64,000 nt of DNA from Closterium sp. NIES-65. Taxonomy: Eukaryota > Streptophyta > Zygnematophyceae > Desmidiales > Closteriaceae. Positions 56,009 through 64,000 of this stretch are shown piece by piece. Numbering within the stretch: the first letter of the stretch is position 1; every line of letters starts with the position of its first letter. The notes beneath the pieces are model-generated. The model had not been told where the DNA came from and ran no database searches. It saw nothing but the letters and a program-made list of their open reading frames with translations. Location of the stretch: NCBI GenBank assembly GCA_948144175.1, contig CANXME010002489.1, forward strand, positions 146,078 through 210,077, read 5' to 3'. The translations under genes were made by a program, and so were the position numbers.

Positions 56009-56054
56009 TTGTATAGAGCAGGTTCCCTAGTGGGAACTTTTCCTAGGGCCCACC
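56009..56054 (+). promoter_or_regulatory. H primer-binding site, hairpin and GGGCCCACC box
   Basis: TTGTATAGAGCAGGTTCC after the LTR, the stem GTTCCC-TAGT-GGGAAC (56022-56037), and GGGCCCACC at 56046-56054, 37 bp from the LTR. Confidence 0.75.
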
Positions 56055-56129
56055 AAATCAAGTTTTTTTTTTCCTGCCCGGAGCGCGTGTCGCCCCTGCC
56101 CGAGGCGCGCCCAGTGTGCCGCCCTCCCG

Positions 56130-56880
56130 TCGCGTCCCTTGCCCTTAGCGGCCCGTCGCGCCCCCCTAGCGGCCCCTTAGTGGCCCCGTCGCCGCCCTTT
56201 TGCGGCCCCATCACCGGCCCTTCGCGGCCCCTCTCGGCCCCTCGCGGCCCCTTAGCGGCCCCGTCGCCGCCCTTCGCGGCCCCGTCGCCGCCCTTCGCGG
56301 CCCCATCCCCGCCCTTCGCGGCCCCGTAGCCGCCCGTTGCGGCCCCGTCGCCGCCCTTCCTGGCCCTTCGCCGCCCCTCGCGGCCCTTCGCGGCCCCTCT
56401 TGGCCTCTCGCCGCCCTTCGCAGCCCCGTCGCCGCCCATCCCGGCCCGCCGCCGCCCTTCGCGGCCTCTTCACCGCCCTTCGCGGGCTCCTCGCGGCCCC
56501 TCTCGGCCCATCGCGACCCTTTCTCGGCCCTGTCACCGCCCTTCTCGGCCCCATCACGGCCCTCCCGCAGCCGCCGCCGCCGCCGCCGCCGCCAACAGAA
56601 GCCGCAGCCGCCGCCGCTACCGGGGCCGCCGCCGCCGCCGTCGGGACAACCGCCGCCGCCGCTGACGAGATCGCAGCCGCTGCCGCCGTCAACAGCAGCC
56701 GCCGCCGCCCTCAACAGCCGCCGCCGCCGCCGCCGCCGACAGAGCCGCCGCCGCCGCCGTCCCGGCCCTGCCCTGCAGTCGGGGAGCGGCTCTCCTCTGC
56801 CGCCCTGCCGCGGCCCTGTCCCCGCCGGTGCGCCTCGGCCCTGCCTCACCACCTGCGGGACTCTACCCTCCCGCCCTGGT
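56130..56880 (+). repeat. H leader GC-rich tandem array
   Basis: Units of about 20 bp of the type GCGGCCCCGTCGCCGCCCTTC to about 56560, then (CCG)n DNA. Confidence 0.8.
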
Positions 56881-56962
56881 AAGAGCACTCCCGAGCAGCG
56901 CCTCTGCCACTGGGCTGCCTCTAGCCTGCTGCTCTTACTGCTAGCCTGCTGCTGCTGCTGTC

Positions 56963-57936
56963 ATGGCTACCCCTAGTGTTCTTACCTTTGATGCTGAGGG
57001 TCGGGCTGTCGAATTTGAGGTCTTGGTCGATGATCTGCAGCTTTTCCTACAGTGCGATAGGAAAGACAGTCTCTCCCTGTTTGACCTCACGTCTGGTGCC
57101 TCTCCTGCCCCTACTGCTGATGCTGACAGCACTGTTCGCTCACAGTGGGCCACATGCGATGCTGCTGCCCGTCTTGCTGTGCGGCGTCACTTACCGACCA
57201 CTGAGCGTGCGCATTTTAGTCAGTACAAGAGTGCTAAGACCTTGTAAGGCGCTGTAGTTGCACGCTACTCTTCCCCTGCCACTGCTGCCCTTAGCCGCCT
57301 CATGCTGCCGTACCTGTTCCCTGACCTCGCCGCTTTTTCCCACAGTTGCTGACCTCATTACGCACCTTCGCACTAGTGACACCCGCTACCCGCGCTGCGC
57401 TTCCTGCTGAGTTCTGCGCCAAGAACCCCCCCCCCCCCATGTACATCACCCTCTACTACATAGTCACCCGGCTCCCTGACTCCCTTCGCTCGGTCAGGGA
57501 CCACTTCCTTTCTGTTTGCCCCACCACACTCACCGTTGACCTCCTCGAGGAGCGCCTCCTGGCAGCTGAGAAGAGTATTGTCGCTGTAGGAGCCTCTCAT
57601 GGTGACCCTCGTACCCCCTTCTTTGAGTGGTGTTCCCCCTCCCCCCTCTTGCCCTCTGTTGCCTCTGCTACTGCGGCTGACCTCGTTGGCCTTGAGTCGG
57701 TCGGCGCTGCGTCTGCCCCTAGCGAGAGACGCCGCACGGGCAAGGGCAAGGGGGGCAAGGGTGCTAGAGGAGCAGGCGGGGGCGGTGGAGGTGGCGGTGG
57801 AGGCGGCGGAGGGGGTGGGGGTGGCGGTGGGAGTGGTGGTGGGGCTGGGGGCATCGGTGGCGGCGGTGGAGGCCGAGGCGGCGGCGGCGGTGGCAGTGGG
57901 AGCGGAGGAGGCGGCGGTGGCGGCGGTGGCGGAGGC
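56963..57936 (+). pseudogene. H copia Gag, disrupted
   Basis: Starts MATPSVLTFDAEGRAVEF with LVDDLQLFLQCD and the expected Gag sequence up to TAA at 57245-57247, where relatives have TAC. Extra bases near 57335 and 57390 shift the frame. After the C-run (13 C at 57426-57438, which keeps frame) it continues MYITLYYIVTRLPDSLRSVRDHF, LEERLLAAEKSIVAVGAS and KGKGGKGARG into poly-Gly, then ends at the junction with repeat R. The upstream ATG and spacing fit the Gag of C, D and F. Confidence 0.85.
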
Positions 57937-60016
57937 ACCTGCACGAAATTTTCGGAAGTCGTCACGAGGAGTGGCACTTGACGACGATGGACCTGAGTCA
58001 ACAGATGCGTGTCAACTTCGGAGTCGTCCCATGCGGCAAGTGACAACGGTGGCTCGTCATCATCTTGCGCGCGTGATTCACGGAGTGTGGCTTGGTAGCT
58101 GGCGACAAGGGACGTGCGTCACCGTGGGCGTTATTTCGGAGCAACTGTGGAGAAAAAGTTTGTTGGGGAACTCGCCAGGCGCAAATGGAGTTTGCGTCCG
58201 AAAATCTCGGTGGACGAGGAGAGACGACACGCGAACTGCTCGAATTATGCGGGTCAACTGCCGTCCCGCCCGTTTGATAGTGCAGGCGGCTTTTACTGCA
58301 TGGCGGGCGCGTCATCGAATATTTCAGCAGAAGTGCTCGTGGACAGAAGGGACTTCGGACTCGCGACACTTACGGGCTGCAAACGAAAAGCGGAGTGGCC
58401 ATATCACACTTAGCAGAAGTGGGACGCAGGCGGCAAGGGAAATCGAGGCAGGTACACCTCGATTACAACTCGTGCGACGCTGCATGCCTGGTGTTGTTGC
58501 AAGCTGGCCGGCAATATCGAGAGCGGTTTCTCCTGACCAGGGATTTCGTTTTCGGGGACAGCTGCTGACAACCCACGATTAAACGGCGTCCAAGGTACCG
58601 CCCGACAATTTCTGAGGGGTAGGTACAGGCTGCCGGGACACACGGGAAGAAACGGTCCAACAACTAGCGAGGCTTGAAGAACGTTGCGGGGGGCAGATTA
58701 AAAGCCGGTGGAATCGATCTGCGGCCCTACTTCGCCCGAACCTCACCATCCCCACCAAGTCCTGGTTCTGACTCATGCATTCAACCTACTTTGCTGAATA
58801 ACGGGGGTGAACACGTGCCTACCCTGTGCTGGTTAAAGGCACCTGGATTGGTGCTCGTTCAACAGCTGTACAGAAACGACAAAAAAAGTGGAGCTCGCGG
58901 CACTGTTCTACTCCGACAAAAGCGGGCTGGGTGAATGGCACGCGAAAAAATTCGGGGAGCTGCGTGGACAAAATTGGTGCAGTTTACAGGTTTCTCCTGA
59001 CTCGGGCGTCTACACGATGTGACGGCGCAGCGGCGAAGCTGAGACTGGGAAGCTGTGGAGTTTTCGTGGCGTGATAGGCACGGCGGGCTGCAAATTGGTT
59101 GGGCGAGTTCCTTTTAACTAAGGCTACCCCGAATCCGATAGTTTTTGCCTCTCCACCGTGGCCGGGTTAGCGCGAGCAACAACGATGATACCCATCCGAA
59201 AAAAGCGGACGCTGGGTGAACGGCGGGACGCGGAATTGTCGGGGGGTGAATATGAAATATATGAAGACGGAGGGAAAGTTGTGGGTGATCCAGCAGATCA
59301 ATTGAGTGAGAGGTTGAGCCCGTGCACCAATCCACCGCGAATTTCGGAGTCTATTCGGTAGACCCCCGAAAGGGTTTGATATTGTTACATGGAGGCGCGG
59401 CGAGCGGTACATTGCCAATGATACCTGGGATTTGCTAAGTGGTTTCGACGGGTATGAAGATGGGTAAAAATCAGAGTACCAGGGTTAACGGCGGAAACGT
59501 CGGGGCTACACGGCGGAGAATGACTTCGGGACTGCTGACTCAACCACGATTTTCGGGTTATTCTTCTACAAAAAAAAAAAAGAGTTGGAGCTGCGGGTGT
59601 TTCTTCGCTTCTTGGAGTGCGGTTGAGCCGTTGGGGGACTTCGCCTGAAGGGTCACGTTTAAAGTCGCCTAGCAAGAAACACAGCGGCGGGGATACCTAG
59701 AACCCACTGGTGTTTAAACGGACACCGCGGGAAATTCTTCAGTAAAAGGGAGCGTGGGAGCAGCCGAAGTTTGGGATTTACCTGCCAGCGACGAGTGATG
59801 GGTGAAACATCTGCAAAGCACCAGTGGGAGTTTGCGTGTGACTTTGTTAAAACATCATCGGCGGGAGCAGTTTCGGCGACGGGGTCAACGGCGTTGATGC
59901 CTCTAGGATCCGTGAAAGTCGGTCTCGGAATACCTAGGTCTAGTCCCCAGTTCCAGATTATGCCCCCAGATGGGTTCTGAACTGACGGAAACAGCTGGTG
60001 ATCGAGTGGGTGGCAG
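57937..60016 (+). repeat. Non-coding repeat R, copy 2, second segment
   Basis: About 2.1 kb, matching in order parts of 21885-22489, 23944-24369 and 29254-29560. It includes ATTAAACGG, the block with GATCTGCGGCCCTACTTCGC (58716) and the GGGAGCGTGGGAGCAG block (59748). Several AATTTCGGAG-type motifs recur. No domain-bearing frame is seen; the frame 57599-58582 is Arg-rich and not credible. The right limit is where similarity to 29254-29560 stops. Confidence 0.65.
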
Positions 60017-61774
60017 GCCAGCTTTGCAGCCGCGCGCGGGCCTGCCATGCACCAGCGCCGCCCCTGGAGCAGCCGCCCCTGGACCCTGGACCAGCCACCG
60101 CTGCCCCTGGAGCAGCCGCCCTTGGACCCAGAGCAGCCGCCCCTGGCCCCTGGAGCAACCGCCCCTGGTGCAGCCACCCCTGGACCCAGAGCAGCCGCCC
60201 TTGGCCCCTGGTGCGGTCGCCCCTGGACCTCAGCAGCCGCCCCTGGCCCTGGAGCAGCCGCCCCTGGTGCAACCGCCCCTAGACCTCAGCAGCCGCCCCT
60301 GGCCCCTGGAGCAGCCGCCCCTGGTGCAGCCGCCCCTGGACCTCCGCAGCCGCCCTTGGCCCCTGGTGCAGCCGCCCCTGGACCCAGAGCACCCGCCCCT
60401 GGCCCCTGGAGCAGCCGCCCCTGGTGAAGCCGCCCCTGGACCTCAGCAGCCGCCCCTGGACCCCGTGGCTCCGACCCTGCAGCAGCCCGCAATGCCGCCC
60501 CAGGGACCCCGCGAGCCGCCCCAGCAGCAGCCCACGGCGCCGACCCTGCAGCTGCATGCGCCGCCGCTCTTGGACTCGGTACGGCTGCCTCCCTGTGCTG
60601 CCCGTTGCCGGCCCGTTGCTGCCCGTGCCTGTGCTGCCTGTTGCCGCCCGTTGCTGCCTGTGCCTGTGCTGCCCGTTGCTGCCTGTTGCTGCCCGTGCCT
60701 GTGCTGCCCGTTGCCGCCCGTTGCTGCCCATGCCTGTGCTGCTGTTGCCGCCCGTTGCTGCCTGTGCCTGTGCTGCCCGTTGCCTGCCTGTTGCTGCCCA
60801 TGCATGTGCGGCCCGTTGCCGCCCGTTGCTGCCCGTGCCCGTGCTGCCTATTGCCGCCCGTTGCTGCCTGTGCCTCTGCTGCCCGTTGCCGCCTGTTGCT
60901 GCCCGTGCCTGTGCTGCCCGTTGCTGCCCGTTTGCTGCCCGTGCCTGTGCTGCCTGTTGCCGCCCGTTGCTACCCGTGCCTGTGCTGCCCGTTGTCACCT
61001 GTTGCTGCCCGTGCCTGTGTTGCCCGTTGCCGCCCGTTGCTGCCCGTGGCCTGTGCTGCCCGTTGCTGCCCGTGCCTGTGCTGCCCATTGCCGCCCGTTG
61101 CTGCCCGTGCCTGTGCTGCCTGTTTGCCGCCCGCTGCTGCCTGTGCCTGTGCTGTTGCTGCCCGTGCCTGTGCTGCCCGTTGCCGCCCGTTGCTGCCCAT
61201 GGCCTGTGCTGCCCTGTTGCCGCCCGTTGCTGCCTGTGCCTGTGCTGCCCGTTGCCGCCTGTTGCCGGCCCGTGCCTGTGTGCTGCCCGTTGCCGCCCGT
61301 TGCTGCCCGTGCCTGTGCTACCTGTTGCCGCCCGTTGCTTGCCTGTGCATGTGCTGCCCGTTGCCGCCTGTTGCTGCCTGTGCCTGTGTTGCCGTTGCCG
61401 CTCGTTGCTGCCCGTGCCTGTGCTGCCCGTTGCCGCCCGTTGCTGCCCGTGCCTGTGCTGCCCGTTGCCGCCCGTTGCTGCCCGTGCCTGTGCTGCCTGT
61501 TGCCGCCCGTTGATGCCTGTGCCCTGTGTTGCCCGTTGCCGCCTGTTGCTGCCCGTGCCTGTGCTGCCCGTTGCTGCCCGTGCCTGTGCTACCCGTTGCC
61601 GCCCGTTGCTGCCCGTGCCTGTGCTGCGCGTTTGCCGCCCGTTGCTGCCCGTGCATGTGCTGCCCGTTGCCGCCTCGTTGCTGCCCGTGCCTGTGCTGCC
61701 CGTTGCCGCCCGTTGCTGCCCGTGCCTGTGCTGCCCGTTGCCGCCCGTTGCTGCTCGTGCCTGTGCTGCCCTGT

Positions 61775-61811
<37 letters not shown>

Positions 61812-62141
61812 TTCTTCGTCTCCCTGCTGCGCACGCAGCTGTGGAACAGGAGGCTATGGGGGTTGGCGGGTATGGGGGGGTGATGGGTGTGTGTGATCCC
61901 CTTCCCCTCCTCCTCCTTTCTCTCCCACTGCTGGAGCTGCCGCGGGGGGGGGGGGTGGGTGTGAGAGTGTGGGGGAGCTGGGGGAGAGTGCTAGGGTTGT
62001 CGAGGAGTGTGGAAGGGGGATTTGGAGGACTGGGGGAGGTTCCACGAAGCAGCCGCCTTGGACTATCTCAACACGTCCACCTGAATATTTTCACTCGCCC
62101 TTGTTGTCTTGCTACAGTTCTTCAACCTCGACAACATCATC
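60017..62141 (+). repeat. Tandem-repeat DNA related to the leaders of the short elements
   Basis: 60050-60470 has CCGCCCCTGG units of 18-40 bp. 60590-61775 has about thirty units of roughly 35 bp, GCCTGTGCTGCCCGTTGCCG plus CCCGTTGCTGCCCGT. A run of 36 C is at 61776-61811. After it come GGCGGGTATGGGGG and the CTCCTCCTCC...TCTCCCACTGCTG block, in the same order as in E3, E3b and B. Hence this is probably a remnant of such an element without recognisable LTRs. The 637-residue frame across it is a by-product. Confidence 0.6.
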
Positions 62142-62272
62142 TGTCAAAACCTAGCAGCAGGAATGAATGAACTATGAAAGAGTTGGGTACATGTATGAAA
62201 CCCTAACAGGGGTTGTACCCCATATTGGCTACCCCACTACAGCCTACACAATAACATGCATATACTTTGACT
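62142..62272 (-). repeat. I 3' LTR
   Basis: 131 bp, similar to the right LTR of E1. The coding-strand start is AGTCAAAG instead of TGTCAAA. Confidence 0.7.
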
Positions 62273-62502
62273 CACCCCCATAGGCAAAGTGGGGTGAGAA
62301 CAAGGGGTCACAAGACCATTCAAGAGAAGCAAAGCAAGCTTAGGGTGGTTCACAACATCACCACACACACTAAGCACAAGCAAAGGGCCACAAGGCCAGT
62401 TCACATGCAGAGGTATATATGCAACAACAACAGCACAGTGATCTCTACCTAGCCGGAGCAAGCATGCAGGTATATACATATATATCACAGTACAGGCAGA
62501 GC

Positions 62503-64000
62503 CTACAACAAGTGAGGAAAGGTAGGCACAAGGCCCAACAAAGTACAAAAGCGCTCATGATCACCAGGTGAAAGTGCCTTGGTGAATATATCAGCAGTGT
62601 TGGCCTGAGTGGCCACCTGAGCAAGACGAAGCTGACCACGCTGCTGCAACTCTCGAGCAAGGAAGTAACGCACAGCGATGTGCTTCGTTCTGTGCTCTAG
62701 TCTATGCTCCTGACACAAGGCAATGGCGGCCTTGTTGTCTACGTACAGCACTGGAGGAGAACGAGGCCGCTCTCCCAAGTCGGTCAGCAGGTAGGTAAGC
62801 CAGCGTAACTCCTGTGCAACCATGGCTGTGGCGTAGATCTCAGCCTTGCAACTGGAGCTGAGAACAGAGGAAGAGCGTGTAGAACGCCAACAAACAGAGC
62901 CCGAACCAAGGCTGAAGGTGTAACCCTGTGACGACCGCTGCGTAGCCTGGTCGTCAACCCAAGAAGCGTCTGAGTGACCAGTGAGGACAACGTCGCCCCG
63001 TCCTCCAAGAACGAGCCCCATGCTCGATGTACTGCACAAGTAGCGTGTAGTACCCTCTTAGCAGCATCCATGTGCACCTTTCGATACCAAACAGGAGCCA
63101 CGTAGCGAGCCAGAAGGCCAAGAGGGTATGCAAGGTCAGGACGAGTGCAGGTCATCAGGTACATGAGGCAGCCCACTAGATCTGGGTAAGGACCACTCGG
63201 CTCTATGGACTCGTCCGAAGGTGGAGCTGAGAGCGAGTGACCTGTAGCCAGAGGAGTGGCCTGTGTCGAGGACGAGGTGAAGCCGAAGTGCTGAAGGACC
63301 TGCTGCACCATGTGTGGCTGAGTCAGTGTGATGGTGTGGCGTGCTTTGTCCCGGGTGATCTGCAAGCCAAGGTAGCTGCGCAGCTCACCCAGGTCTGTGC
63401 ACATGTGTCTCTTCTACAGCTCGGACTTCACCAGGGCGAGAGCCTCAGTGTCGGCAGTGGCAAAGACCAAGTCCTAAACGTACACGATGATGTAGAACGG
63501 CGGCAGCGAAGTGTCGGTGCGCAGAAATAGCGACGGGTCAGCAGTCGACGGAGCAAACCTAAGAGCCGCAACTGTAGTCCTTAGTGTGTCGTGCCACTCA
63601 CGCGGCGCTTGGCGGAGACCGTAGACTGGCTGCTGGAGGCTCCATTGGGTACTAGGAGGGAACGACCCAGTGAAGCAGGTGGGCGGCGCAGCCAGATCTC
63701 CTCGTGCAGGCTGCCCTGTAAGAAGGCTGTGGTGAAGTCAAGGGAGTGAAGCTCGTAGTCACGCTGAGCGGCAACGTGCAGCAGCACCCGAAGAGTGGTC
63801 ATCTTCGGGGTGGGGGAGAAGGTCTAGAAGAAGTCGACTCCCTCTCACTGACTAAAGCCTCGAGCAACGTAACGAGCCTTGAAGACAGGCGGAGAACCCG
63901 GCGGCCGCTTCACCCTGAAAATGTTCGCCCCAAGAGGGGGAACCTCGTCGACGTAAGTGCCTGTGGACTTCCAGGATGTCATCTCTGCGTCCATGGCTGT
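62503..64000 (-). pseudogene. I reverse transcriptase and RNase H remnant
   Basis: RNase H is readable from 63039 to a TAG at 62503-62505 (GHSDASW, SSCKAEIYATAM with Lys for Glu before AEIY, YVDNKAAIAL, HRTKHIAVRY). Reverse transcriptase pieces include DLGELRSYLGLQITRD and YPDLVGCLMYLMTCTRPDLAYPL. Lesions are TAG at 63414-63416 and 63824-63826 at Gln positions, a stop replacing the first Asp of YVDD (near 63475), TGA for Arg near 63846, and a frameshift near 63045. A short deletion around 63920 removes the segment between VKRPPGSP and the PPPGAN motif. The enzyme is dead. Confidence 0.88.

Larger units (their letters stand above)
55883..57936 (+). mobile_element. H: 3'-truncated Ty1/copia retrotransposon
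   Basis: It has a 5' LTR (55883-56008), primer site, leader array and a gag that stops inside its Gly-rich tail at about 57936, where repeat R resumes. There is no pol and no 3' LTR. The breakpoint lies in a (GGN)n stretch. Confidence 0.8.
62142..64000 (-). mobile_element. I: 3' part of a decayed Ty1/copia element, cut by the window end
   Basis: Left-hand 3' LTR (62142-62272), polypurine region (CACCCCCATA at 62273), 3' UTR, RNase H and reverse transcriptase on the minus strand. The 5' part lies beyond 64000. Confidence 0.88.

Noticed and set aside
59970-61883. 637-residue open frame, with long frames on the opposite strand
   Set aside because: The frame only follows a tandem repeat with few A/T-rich stop codons; the sequence is Pro/Cys/Ala/Val repeats without a domain or start context.
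3523-63826. TAG read as glutamine (an alternative genetic code)
   Set aside because: TAG often replaces Gln codons and natural ends are mostly TGA, as would be seen with reassignment. But the intact B polyprotein and the CHRD gene use no in-frame TAG, other stops (TAA, TGA, TAG at Trp, Arg or Glu) and frameshifts occur in the same decayed copies, and element I appears to end in TAG. Decay by C-to-T change explains it better. A suppressor tRNA-Gln(CUA) in the genome would reopen the question.

Overview
This window is eukaryotic and almost entirely repeat. The repeats are Ty1/copia LTR retrotransposons with GC-rich, proline/alanine/glycine-rich polyproteins, short LTRs of about 120-145 bp, and primer-binding sites close to the plant initiator-Met type (TGGYATCAGAGC). 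There are spliced genes with GT-AG introns. This points to the green lineage. My best guess, partly from memory of similar polyproteins, is a streptophyte alga such as the zygnematophyte Closterium. That guess is inference.

Layout: 1-2336 has no recognisable gene. 2337-6401 is a wrecked minus-strand copia element (E1). 7676-10862 is the only intact host gene found, a six-exon gene for a secreted protein with two CHRD domains. 11310-19674 looks like a DNA transposon with 13-bp terminal inverted repeats. It carries a broken HMG-CoA reductase fragment and is split by a young, intact copia element (B, 11771-18764, target duplication GAGGG).

From 20150 to 60016 a long AT-richer non-coding repeat (called R here; two copies) hosts nested insertions. 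They are two copies of a short non-autonomous LTR element (E3 20150-21659; E3b 50518-52018), a related one (E4 22490-23943), a 5'-truncated copia (G), a full-length minus-strand copia (C 29784-37227), a plus-strand copia (F 38102-54450) that contains both D (38257-45732) and E3b, and a 3'-truncated copia (H 55883-57936). 60017-62141 is tandem-repeat DNA related to the short elements. 62142-64000 is the 3' end of another minus-strand copia (I) that runs off the window.

How the parts relate: the autonomous-type copies encode Gag (absent in B and E1), a knuckle-like Cys/His motif, aspartic protease, GAG-pre-integrase, DDE integrase, reverse transcriptase and RNase H in copia order. The short elements keep only LTRs, primer site, leader and 3' UTR, and presumably move with enzymes made by relatives. 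Across six coding elements the leader just after the primer site holds a hairpin whose arms change together, then a GGGCCCACC box at nearly fixed spacing, then a copy-specific GC-rich tandem array. Those shared leader signals, an intact but Gag-less element, and a host gene with tandemly repeated in-frame splice donors are the most interesting observations.
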